A DNA stretch of 18,371 bases, taken from positions 1-18,371 of the forward strand of contig JAZRXE010000103.1 of the NCBI GenBank assembly GCA_045600065.1. Direction: 5' to 3'. Position 1 is the first letter of the stretch. Every line of letters begins with the position of its first letter. Shown here in pieces: positions 1 through 6,965 of this stretch. The notes below the pieces were generated by a model. The model saw only the letters and a program-made list of their open reading frames with translations, was not told where the DNA came from and searched no databases. A program made the position numbers and the translations under genes. This DNA is from RGIG2707 sp045600065 (GTDB lineage Bacteria > Bacillota > Clostridia > Peptostreptococcales > Anaerovoracaceae).

Positions 1-487
1 CCATGCCCTCTTCTCTTGCGGTGCCGCAGAATACGATGTCGCCCTTGGTCTTGATGCCGGCGGCGTTCATTGCTCTGAGTGCAGCCAGAACGATGGTCAG
101 ACCTCTGGTATCATCGATGGCGCCGGGAGCGCGGATGATCTTTCCGTCGTCTATGACCTCTTTAACGGAGCCGAAGGGGAATACGGTGTCCAGGTGGCCT
201 TCTACCAGGATTGTGGGACCGTTGCCGCTTCCCTTGCGAATGCCGAAGGCGTCCTTGTAGTCATCTACATGAGCGTCTTCCAGACCGTACTTCTTCAGAG
301 CTTCTGCAAACATCTTTGCTCTTGCGTCTTCGAAGAATGTGGGGGACTCGCAGGCGATGAATTCCTTATGCTCCGCGATGGAGTAAGCGAAATCTTCCTC
401 TACGAACTTGATGGCCTTCTGTACTTCGGGCAGTGCGATGGCTGCGTCAAAGGCCTTCTGGATCTTTTCGGAAACTTGATAGTCCAT
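1..487 (-). CDS. M20-family metallopeptidase, N-terminal part (runs off the window)
   Basis: This is the first 162 codons of a zinc-dependent M20 peptidase or deacylase that probably cleaves dipeptides or small peptides in the cytoplasm. The metal-site motifs are in order: GHLDTVF with His98 and Asp100, a PGAIDDTRG segment with Asp125 as the likely bridging ligand, and TAREEGM with Glu159/Glu160 as the general-base pair. The ATG at 485-487 has a clean GGAGGT site at 492-497. The lid domain and the C-terminal His ligand lie outside the window, so the subfamily (PepT-like or dipeptidase-like) cannot be settled. The family is confident; the substrate is unknown. Confidence 0.9.
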   Translation of the reverse strand, partial: MDYQVSEKIQKAFDAAIALPEVQKAIKFVEEDFAYSIAEHKEFIACESPTFFEDARAKMFAEALKKYGLEDAHVDDYKDAFGIRKGSGNGPTILVEGHLDTVFPFGSVKEVIDDGKIIRAPGAIDDTRGLTIVLAALRAMNAAGIKTKGDIVFCGTAREEGM

Positions 488-545
488 TTTTACCTCCAAT
501 AAGCATTATAGATATGCGGACTCGCCGCAAAAAATGACTGATAAA

Positions 546-554
546 AGTATATCA
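546..554 (-). promoter_or_regulatory. Possible extended -10 promoter of the M20 gene
   Basis: Read on the minus strand, TGATATACT fits an extended -10 (TG, one base, TATACT) about 60 nt before the start codon. No good -35 is seen. A small GCGG/CCGC hairpin (516-528) would fall in the leader. Weak call. Confidence 0.3.
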
Positions 555-634
555 CAATACGGGCTGCAAGTGGAAAAAGTTTATAAAAGTATCAGAAATT
601 CACGCCGCAAATCAATGAGCGCAGCAGGTATGCA

Positions 635-1057
635 TCAGGCACGGGGACTTCCAAGCTCAGACTCCAACTGAGTCATAAGCCTGTCAAGAAGGGCGCTGAA
701 GCTGATGTCTGCAGCGGACACTATGCGTATGCTGCAGTTGTTTACGGGAACCAGAAGCTTAAGGGCATCGCTGCGTCCCACTGCCGCCGCCATGGCCGCG
801 GTGATCTCTCCAAGCAGGGCATCGGCACAGAGTATGCCTATGGGGCCTATTATGATATCGGCCTTTGCGGCATTTACAATTACTGCGTTTTCTCCGGTGG
901 CGGCCTTTAAGGCTCCGCCCCTCAGCATGGCGTCCGTAGCGATGCTGTTGGTGCCCACAGCAGTCAGATCCGTTCCGGGCCAGGCGCTGAGTATGCGGGA
1001 TACTATTTCCCTTCCCATTTTGCCGCCCTGTCCGTCTATGACCAGAATTTTCTTCAT
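635..1057 (-). CDS. DUF3842 family protein
   Basis: A 140-residue protein that I recognise as DUF3842, a family of unknown function common in Clostridia. The start MKKILVIDGQGGKMG (residues 1-15) resembles a nucleotide-binding Rossmann-type beta-turn-helix. The family signatures AVGTNSIATDAM (33-44), ATGENAVIVN (53-62), IIIGPIGI (68-75) and GEITAAMA (83-90) are all present. I chose the ATG at 1055-1057 over one 42 bases upstream because GGAGGC sits 5 bases before it. A terminator separates it from the ECF gene upstream, so it probably has its own promoter (an A/T-rich TATGAT lies near 1094-1099). It is cytoplasmic and no function is assigned. Confidence 0.85.
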   Translation of the reverse strand: MKKILVIDGQGGKMGREIVSRILSAWPGTDLTAVGTNSIATDAMLRGGALKAATGENAVIVNAAKADIIIGPIGILCADALLGEITAAMAAAVGRSDALKLLVPVNNCSIRIVSAADISFSALLDRLMTQLESELGSPRA

Positions 1058-1100
1058 GTTATGCCTCCGATGCTTCTCTTGATGAATGTATTTTATCATA

Positions 1101-1138
1101 AAACAAAAAACTCCGCAAAGCCGTCGGGAATGCGGAGT
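1101..1138 (-). terminator. Rho-independent terminator of the ECF S-component gene
   Basis: On the minus strand an 8-bp stem (ACTCCGCA with TGCGGAGT, 13-base loop) is followed directly by TTTTTTGTTT. It lies 28 bases past the ECF stop codon. Confidence 0.85.
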
Positions 1139-1165
1139 CGGTGCTGTTATTATGCGCGCAGGTGT

Positions 1166-1690
1166 TTACAGAACAGACCTCAGGGCCTTCACCACTATGG
1201 GTATTATTATCAGCTGCAGGATTATCCCCGGCCAGGCTGTAAGCAGAGCGCCGGACACAAAAGCCTCCATGCTGAAGGCTGTGCCGCCGAGACCGAGCAT
1301 GGCATAGCGCACGGCTCCCCAGACCAGTCTGCCGCTGAGCATAGCGGCAATCAGACTCAGGTATATTGCCCTGTTCTGGTTCATGACTGCTTTAAATCTT
1401 TTGAAGCACAGACCGGACACGGCTCCGTAAACTGCCAGCTCCGCAGCCATGGAAAGCCCCGTGGGATATATGGGCGGCATTCCGAAGCTGAAATGCCTGA
1501 GTATGGGGGCTGCGGCACCCACCGCGGCTCCCCAGCCGGGGCCGCAGATAAAGCCGCATATTATTACGGGAAAATGCATAGGACAAAGCATGCTGCCGAT
1601 CTGTGGAACCTGTCCCGTAAGAAAGGGAAGCACCTGCGCCATAGCAAGAAAAAGTGCCGAGCTGACCATTTTAGCGGTATCGTTCTTCAT
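1166..1690 (-). CDS. ECF transporter S component (substrate-binding membrane subunit)
   Basis: A 174-residue hydrophobic protein with about six membrane helices. It is the vitamin- or cofactor-binding S component of an energy-coupling-factor importer, which docks on a shared EcfT/EcfA module encoded elsewhere. The segment GSMLCPMHFPVIICGF (32-47), then GPGWGAAVGAAAPILR (50-65) and FGMPPIYPTGLSMAAEL (69-85), is typical of an S-component subgroup common in Clostridia whose substrate I cannot name. It is transcribed alone from a strong promoter at 1813-1842, with a structured leader before it and a terminator after it. The start has TAAGGAGT just upstream. Folate, pantothenate, queuosine precursor or a B6-type compound are all possible. 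Confidence 0.85.
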   Translation of the reverse strand: MKNDTAKMVSSALFLAMAQVLPFLTGQVPQIGSMLCPMHFPVIICGFICGPGWGAAVGAAAPILRHFSFGMPPIYPTGLSMAAELAVYGAVSGLCFKRFKAVMNQNRAIYLSLIAAMLSGRLVWGAVRYAMLGLGGTAFSMEAFVSGALLTAWPGIILQLIIIPIVVKALRSVL

Positions 1691-1806
1691 ATTTACTCCT
1701 TAAAACAACAAAAGACAGCGGTCATTCAGACCGTTGCCTTCCTGGCATATTTCGATATTCGTATCATATAAGGACCCGCTTGGCGGGCATTGCGGCTTCC
1801 TGCCGT
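1691..1806 (-). promoter_or_regulatory. Structured 5' leader, candidate riboswitch or protein-binding leader
   Basis: From the inferred transcription start (about 1806) to the start codon, the RNA can form five consecutive hairpins: CGGC/GCCG with an AGGAA loop, CCCGC/GCGGG (1775-1787), GATA/TATC (1754-1765), TGCC/GGCA with another AGGAA loop (1735-1747), and CGGTC/GACCG (1719-1733). The last is followed by a T-rich stretch just before the Shine-Dalgarno. The very 5' end (ACAG, one bulged A, CGG) can also pair with CCGCTGT at the 3' end, which would break the first and last hairpins. I do not recognise a known riboswitch class. Confidence 0.5.
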
Positions 1807-1812
1807 CTGTTG

Positions 1813-1842
1813 ATTATACTCCGAAAAAACAGCGCCTGTCAA
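1813..1842 (-). promoter_or_regulatory. Sigma-A type promoter of the ECF gene
   Basis: Perfect consensus boxes on the minus strand: TTGACA (1837-1842), 18-base spacer, TATAAT (1813-1818). This is the best promoter in the window. It places the transcript start near 1806. Confidence 0.8.
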
Positions 1843-1934
1843 TCAGAGCTGCATGAATCCGGGCACTTGACCAAGGCTGCGAAAAATGTAAAAATGTAAA
1901 AAGAATATACAACAAAGATCATAAGGAGGCAAAT

Positions 1935-2876
1935 ATGCTCATCAAACAGGTTATCGAACTTTTCGACATTCTGGACAGCTCCTATGCCAGCGGAGCTGCA
2001 GTCAGGGATTATCTTCTGGGGATCAAGCCCGACGCCAAGATCGAAGTAAAGCTGCTCAAGGGCTCCAAGGGAAGCACCGATATGGTAAGAGTATGGATCC
2101 CCGGCTCTGAGGGCAAAAGCTCAGGCGGAAATGCGCCCACAATAGGTGTGCTGGGCAGACTGGGCGGCATTGGCGCAAGACCCGAAATGACAGGCTTCGT
2201 ATCCGACGGAGACGGCGCACTGTCGGCGCTTTGCGTGGCTGCCAAGCTTTTGGACATGCAGACCAAGGGCGATTATTTAAAGGGCGATGTATTTGTTTCC
2301 ACTCAGATAAGCCCCTGCGCTCCCACCGTTCCCCACGAGCCGGTTCCCTTTATGGGCTCTGCGGTAGAGACAGGCATAATCAACAAAGAAGAGATCATAC
2401 CCGAGCTGGACGCCGTTCTGGTAGCGGATACCACCAAGGGCAACAAGATCATCAACAAGAGGGGCTTCGCCATCTCAAACACCGTCAAGCAGGGCTGGAT
2501 ACTGCCCGTTGCCAATGATCTTCTGGATGTGATGATGAGGACCACAGGCCAGCTTCCCGCTACCTTCCCCCTGAGCATGCAGGACATCACTCCCTATGCC
2601 AACGAGCTTTATCACATGAACAGCATACTGCAGCCTTCAACCGCAACTCCGGCTCCCTGCGTAGGCGTTGCGATCACCGCGGAGACTGTCGTACCGGGCT
2701 GCGGCACAGGGGCCAGCCACTTTGCCGACGTGGAGGAGACCGCAAGATTCATGCTGGAGGTCGCCAAGGATTTCGGCAAGGGCCTTGTCAGCTTCTATGA
2801 TCAGGAAAACTTCGACAAGCTTGTTGAATACTACGGCAGCATGGAAAAGCTCCAAACCCCTGGAATCAGAAAGTAA
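1935..2876 (+). CDS. DUF1177 domain-containing protein
   Basis: A 313-residue protein that I recognise as DUF1177, a conserved family of unknown biochemical function found in anaerobic Firmicutes, other bacteria and archaea. The signatures are clear: KGSKGSTDMVRVWIPG (42-57), GVLGRLGGIGARPEM (72-86), VSDGDGA, SPCAPTVPHEPVPFM, ADTTKGNKIINKRGFAIS and, near the C-terminus, TPAPCVGVAITAE. Full length and intact, starting at an ATG with AAGGAGG at 1923-1929. It stands alone on the plus strand, divergent from the ECF gene and convergent with the C11 peptidase. A TTGACC box at 1867 may belong to its promoter, but the matching -10 is poor. The company of peptidases suggests peptide or amino-acid metabolism; this is only inference. 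Confidence 0.9.
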   Translation: MLIKQVIELFDILDSSYASGAAVRDYLLGIKPDAKIEVKLLKGSKGSTDMVRVWIPGSEGKSSGGNAPTIGVLGRLGGIGARPEMTGFVSDGDGALSALCVAAKLLDMQTKGDYLKGDVFVSTQISPCAPTVPHEPVPFMGSAVETGIINKEEIIPELDAVLVADTTKGNKIINKRGFAISNTVKQGWILPVANDLLDVMMRTTGQLPATFPLSMQDITPYANELYHMNSILQPSTATPAPCVGVAITAETVVPGCGTGASHFADVEETARFMLEVAKDFGKGLVSFYDQENFDKLVEYYGSMEKLQTPGIRK

Positions 2877-2925
2877 AGCCGGGCGCGGACAAGCCTTCCC
2901 TGAAAGCCGGAAGCCTGATCGGGAC

Positions 2926-2963
2926 CACAAAAAGACGAGTGAGGATATCCCCACTCGCCTTTT
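2926..2963. terminator. Bidirectional terminator between DUF1177 and C11 peptidase genes
   Basis: Stem CGAGTG (2936-2941) and CACTCG (2952-2957) around a GGATATCC core. CCTTTT follows on the plus strand and TCTTTTTG on the minus strand. It lies between two convergent stop codons and can serve both genes. Confidence 0.85.
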
Positions 2964-2978
2964 GATTTGCATCAATAT

Positions 2979-5741
2979 TTAATATCTGCTGCGGCTCTTT
3001 GCCGTGTCAAGGCCCTGCATGTATTCGTCCCAAAGCTGGGCTTCCATCATGTCTCCATAGACCTGAACAAAGAAGCTGTCGGACATTGCGGAGCTGCCGC
3101 GGCTGTCTATAAGCTCGAACTGAACCTGATAGACTCCGTCGCCGAAGTCTGCCAGCATGTCCACATCGGTGTCTTCGGAGTAAATGATCTCGTTGGATTT
3201 ATCGTAGAAATACTGCCATTCACCGTCCTGGGTGATGTCCTGCCATACACGGTAAACAGGTACTATGCTGTCGCCGGGCTTGACCTGTACAAGATACTTG
3301 TCTGCCATTCCGGTTTCCGGATCTATAGCCTTGCGGGCGCCCACCAGACGGTTTTTGAACTCGGTGGTGGTTGAGCCGGGCTTGGTGCTGCTTACCATTC
3401 TGTCCTGAACGATGTGCAGATTGCAGAGCTCTCCGTTGAGAAGCACCGGTACGCTGTAGATAGAATAATCCTCGGAGCTGTAATCAAGCTCAGTAAACAT
3501 GGCTACTCCGTCTATGGCAGTCCAGCAGCCGCTGAACCAGGAGAACACATTGCCCGTATTCCAGTCCGTGTTGATAAGGTCGGATTCGCCCCACTCAATA
3601 AGATCCAGTCTGCCTGTGGCCTCATCACCAATGACTATCTGTCTGACATGGACCTTGACCTGTCTCAGGGCGCTGTTCACATCAGCAGGGATTTCCATGG
3701 CTATGCAGCCCTGGTCGCTCAGATAAGACCTGACAAGAGCGGAAACATTCATGTCGGCAAAGCTCCGAACTGAGGGGAGAAGCCTGATCTCATCCTCTAC
3801 GGTTTCAGAGATTTCGTCTTCTGACTCAGTATTCGAACCGGAGTCTGGCGCAGAACCGCTGCCGGTTTTGGTATCGGCAGCAGAGCCGCCTGTCGTGGGC
3901 TTTGCAGTGGAGCCGCCTGTTTTGGGCTTTGTGGTGGAACCACCCGTCTTGGGCTTTGTGGTGGAACCGCCGGAAGGTGTCGTGGTGCCTACGCCGCCTG
4001 AGGATGATCCGCTTTGCGTATCGGTCTGAGTCTGAGTGCTGTCAGATCCGCTGCTCTGGCCGGATTCGCCCGAGCTGTCGCTTTGCCCTGACTGAGTGTT
4101 TCCTCCTTCGCCGGGGGTCTGGGTATTGTCCGTAGCATCAGAGCCTTCGCCGGTGGTCCCGGTGTTATCCTGAGCATCGGTACCCTCGCTGCCTTGTGCA
4201 GCCTGCTCCTTAGCGGCCTTTTCCGCCGCTCTGCGGGCGTATTCTTCCTTCCAGTAGCGTTCCTGTTCTGCCCAGTATTCGTCGTCGCCGCCTTCATCAT
4301 CCCCGCCGCCATCGTAATCTTCATCTTCGTCGTGGCCAACGGCAGGGCCGACAGCCTCCGCTCCTGCGTATACAGAGGGATCATCCAGACCGGCCAGTAC
4401 CGCTCTGGTGCCTCCGGCTCTGCCCCTGTAATCGAAATAGGCGCTGAAAATGCCTTCATCTGCGCGCGCAGTTGCCTCGGGATCCATATACTTGTAGCCC
4501 AGACCGTCCAGATAATTGAGTCCGGCCTTGTTCACACGGCCTGTAAGTCCGTAGGCATACAGGTATTTAAAGCCCTCGCTTGCCCCTGCCACCGAATAGT
4601 CGGCAAAGTCCTGAAGGTCGCCGTTGTAGGAGTAATAGCAGCTGAGGCCAGTCGCCTCTGATCTGTAGGGACCGCTGATCTTATATACCACGCATTCGCT
4701 GAGAGCATCAAGAACCGATGCGGAAGCCTCGGGCAGTATGTCCGCGCAGTTTCTTGCCAGGTGGCCGAGGTCTACCATATTGCTGAAGCCCTGCTCACGG
4801 GTATTGCCTCCGTAGTTTTCGCTGCGAACGGCCTGACGGCCCAGGGCAGCAAGAAAATCGGGATTCTCTATAGCGGCTATAAGCGCGGCGTTGCCCAGAT
4901 CGTTATAGGCGATTTTCAGCTTTTCCAGCTTGCTCAGATCGGTCACCGACAGGGTGATTTCCTGATCGGAGCCCTGAGCCTCGCAGCCCTCTGCATAGGC
5001 GTCGCAGATCAGACTGCCCAGAGTCCCGGTGTCCATGGAGCTGTTTTCCGCCAGGGCAGTAAGCCAGGAGGTGTAATACCATCCGCAGCCGGGTTCAAGC
5101 TCCTCGGAGGCGACAAGATAGTCTCCGTATTCATCAAAGATACAGGCAACATCCACCGTGCCCATAAGGCAGGCGTCAAAGCCGATGATATCGAAGGGCC
5201 TGCCCTTTTCGGGATAGACTTCTCCGAAGGCCTTTGCGAATTCCTCCAGACTCAGGGAATCGTATCTGTAGACCTCGTCGAAGGCTGCGCCGGAAACGCT
5301 GCCGCCGCCGTGGTTCCAGAATATGACCATGGTATGATCCGCGGGGTAATTCTCTTTGCAAAAGCTCAGAAAAGAGCTGAGAGTCTCTGCCTTGCCCATA
5401 TCGGCGTCGGGCAGCTCTTCTATCTTTTCAAGTCCCTTGGATGTCAGCTCGTGACGCTGGATAACGCCGGCACTGACCTTATCATTCATCCACTGATAAG
5501 ATCCGCCGGTCTCCACCACGATTTTGATATTCTCCGGCAGCCTGACCGCAGCCGCTTCTTCAAGATCCGCGGTGGCGCAGCCGTAAAAGCTTTCGAGATT
5601 GCTGCCGCACATATACCAGTAAATAGCCCAGGAATCGCCGGTGACCGGAGCTTCATTTTCCTTAGGCTTTACCATGCCTGTTGTAATCAGTACTGCAAGC
5701 ACCAGAAAAACGGTGCCTGCAGCAATAAGAAGTTTTTTCAT
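2979..5741 (-). CDS. Clostripain-family (C11) cysteine peptidase, secreted or membrane-anchored
   Basis: A 920-residue protein. Residues 4-22 form a hydrophobic signal or anchor segment. Residues 37-450 match the C11 peptidase fold: AIYWYMCGSNLES near the start, the catalytic His in FWNHGGG (His144) and the catalytic Cys in FDACLMG (Cys191). The His-Cys spacing of 47 is close to that in studied C11 enzymes, which cleave after Arg or Lys. An acidic, then Glu/Ala/Lys-rich, then Ser/Thr/Gly/Gln-rich linker (about 468-645) separates it from a C-terminal domain (650-920) that I do not recognise. The linker carries four tandem 9-residue units. Unlike clostripain it is much longer and keeps a second domain, so it probably acts at the cell surface. 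It starts 24 bases after the transglutaminase gene (GAGGAAGC site), so the two are probably co-transcribed. Confidence 0.88.
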   Translation of the reverse strand: MKKLLIAAGTVFLVLAVLITTGMVKPKENEAPVTGDSWAIYWYMCGSNLESFYGCATADLEEAAAVRLPENIKIVVETGGSYQWMNDKVSAGVIQRHELTSKGLEKIEELPDADMGKAETLSSFLSFCKENYPADHTMVIFWNHGGGSVSGAAFDEVYRYDSLSLEEFAKAFGEVYPEKGRPFDIIGFDACLMGTVDVACIFDEYGDYLVASEELEPGCGWYYTSWLTALAENSSMDTGTLGSLICDAYAEGCEAQGSDQEITLSVTDLSKLEKLKIAYNDLGNAALIAAIENPDFLAALGRQAVRSENYGGNTREQGFSNMVDLGHLARNCADILPEASASVLDALSECVVYKISGPYRSEATGLSCYYSYNGDLQDFADYSVAGASEGFKYLYAYGLTGRVNKAGLNYLDGLGYKYMDPEATARADEGIFSAYFDYRGRAGGTRAVLAGLDDPSVYAGAEAVGPAVGHDEDEDYDGGGDDEGGDDEYWAEQERYWKEEYARRAAEKAAKEQAAQGSEGTDAQDNTGTTGEGSDATDNTQTPGEGGNTQSGQSDSSGESGQSSGSDSTQTQTDTQSGSSSGGVGTTTPSGGSTTKPKTGGSTTKPKTGGSTAKPTTGGSAADTKTGSGSAPDSGSNTESEDEISETVEDEIRLLPSVRSFADMNVSALVRSYLSDQGCIAMEIPADVNSALRQVKVHVRQIVIGDEATGRLDLIEWGESDLINTDWNTGNVFSWFSGCWTAIDGVAMFTELDYSSEDYSIYSVPVLLNGELCNLHIVQDRMVSSTKPGSTTTEFKNRLVGARKAIDPETGMADKYLVQVKPGDSIVPVYRVWQDITQDGEWQYFYDKSNEIIYSEDTDVDMLADFGDGVYQVQFELIDSRGSSAMSDSFFVQVYGDMMEAQLWDEYMQGLDTAKSRSRY
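3864..3971 (-). repeat. 27-bp tandem repeat coding for GGSTTKPKT units
   Basis: Four in-frame 27-base units encode GGSTTKPKT, GGSTTKPKT, GGSTAKPTT and GGSAADTKT in the linker of the C11 peptidase. The first two are nearly identical at DNA level and the last is the most diverged. Such repeats can change copy number without breaking the frame. Confidence 0.8.
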
Positions 5742-5765
5742 AGCTTCCTCGGATCCTTAAAAGGA

Positions 5766-6911
5766 TCAGTCAAGATAGGGGTTGGAGGTTTTTCCGTCTG
5801 AATCCTCTGCTCCCACAAAGCCTGCTCCCTTTCCGTAGCCCTCGGGAAGAGTTCCGGTTATAGAGGCAAAATCAGTGCCGTATGCATTTCCTGCGAAAGC
5901 TTCCTGGAAGCTTGCCTTTGTGCCGGAGGCGGCGGGCAGTACCGCAGAGATATTGTCTCTCTGATGGTCGGCGGCCAGCTGGGTATCGGTCACATTGAAG
6001 TAATCATAGTAGAACTTGCCTTCTGCCGCGCCAAGGGGGTCATCCCAGGTCACGTCGATGGCGTAATACTCGCCGTTGAGCAGTACCAGGTTCCAGGCGT
6101 GTGCTCCGGAATAGGTCTCATCCCATGCGTAGCCTGTTACATAGGCACAGGGGATGCCGACCTTCTGCATCATGTACTGGAAGGTTCTGGAGTAGCCTGC
6201 ACATACGGACACGCCCTCGATGACAGCGCTGTATGCGCTCTGATTGTAAACGGAATCCGCGCCGTAGCCCACATTGCTTACGATGTAGTCGTGTGCGAAC
6301 TTGACTCTTGCGACATCATTTGCCATGCTCCACATCTTGGCAAGAGGATCGGCCAGAGCCTGCTCCATCTTGGCTGTGTTGCCTGCAATATCCTTGACAA
6401 GTCCGTTGTACTTGGGAACGACCTTGGTCACGATGTTGGAATTGTTGCGGTAATAGGTATAACCACCGTCGACCCAGAACAGATCGGGGCTGTCATAGCA
6501 CACGTATTTGTAAATGGTGGAAAGGTCTGTGGTCTTGATGGGAACAGACATCGTGATCTTTTCAGCGCCCTCGACCAGTCCTGCGCGGATAAGGTCGTAT
6601 GCCTGCTGAGCCTCGCCGGTAAGCAGAGATCTGTACAGGTAGCTGCCGCCGTCAAGAGGCGTTCCGTCAACCTTGCCGGTGACATGCTGAAGTATGGGCT
6701 TGGAGCCGCGTACTATGGCTCTGTTTGGATCTTCATCCAGCTCTTCTGAGACCTCGGGCTCAACCAGGTCGTCGGTCTGTCTTGTGAGTTCTTCTGCCTG
6801 GCCCGGATCAACGGGAGCGGGGTCCTCTTTCTTTTCGCCGCAGGCGGCAAGGCCCAGGCAAAGTGTCAGAATAAGGACAATGGCAGTGATTTTTCTGAGG
6901 TATTTCTTCAT
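5766..6911 (-). CDS. Transglutaminase-like lipoprotein
   Basis: A 381-residue exported protein. The N-terminus is a lipoprotein signal (basic start, hydrophobic core, lipobox LAAC with lipidated Cys24) followed by an acidic Pro/Glu-rich spacer. The C-terminal half has the transglutaminase-like triad: Cys237 in SVCAGYSRTF, His271 in GAHAWNLV and Asp286 in IDVTWDDP. Bacterial members usually act as proteases or peptide-bond processing enzymes rather than cross-linkers. I chose the ATG at 6909-6911 because GGAGG sits 5 bases before it, inside an alternative upstream ATG. It lies between the MBL gene (54 bases upstream) and the C11 peptidase (24 bases downstream), which suggests two surface-acting enzymes made together. 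Substrate unknown. Confidence 0.9.
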   Translation of the reverse strand: MKKYLRKITAIVLILTLCLGLAACGEKKEDPAPVDPGQAEELTRQTDDLVEPEVSEELDEDPNRAIVRGSKPILQHVTGKVDGTPLDGGSYLYRSLLTGEAQQAYDLIRAGLVEGAEKITMSVPIKTTDLSTIYKYVCYDSPDLFWVDGGYTYYRNNSNIVTKVVPKYNGLVKDIAGNTAKMEQALADPLAKMWSMANDVARVKFAHDYIVSNVGYGADSVYNQSAYSAVIEGVSVCAGYSRTFQYMMQKVGIPCAYVTGYAWDETYSGAHAWNLVLLNGEYYAIDVTWDDPLGAAEGKFYYDYFNVTDTQLAADHQRDNISAVLPAASGTKASFQEAFAGNAYGTDFASITGTLPEGYGKGAGFVGAEDSDGKTSNPYLD

Positions 6912-6965
6912 TTTGTCCTCCATGAGAAAATTGTATTAGATTAAGCTTTTCAGCTGATTACCGTA

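Noticed and set aside
516..528. GCGG/CCGC hairpin next to an A-run as a terminator of the DUF3842 gene
   Set aside because: On the minus strand the T-run comes before the hairpin, not after it, so it cannot act as a terminator in that direction. It may only be leader structure of the M20 gene.
1093..1100. TTATCATA half-site near the DUF3842 gene as a third operator
   Set aside because: Only a single half-site, and it is explained as a TATGAT -10-like element beside a terminator T-run.
3864..3971. Short repeats as a CRISPR array
   Set aside because: The units are contiguous, in frame and coding (GGSTTKPKT), without spacers.
5751..5766. GATCC/GGATC palindrome between the transglutaminase-like and C11 genes
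   Set aside because: Five-base arms without a T-tract between two likely co-transcribed genes. No support as a terminator or operator.
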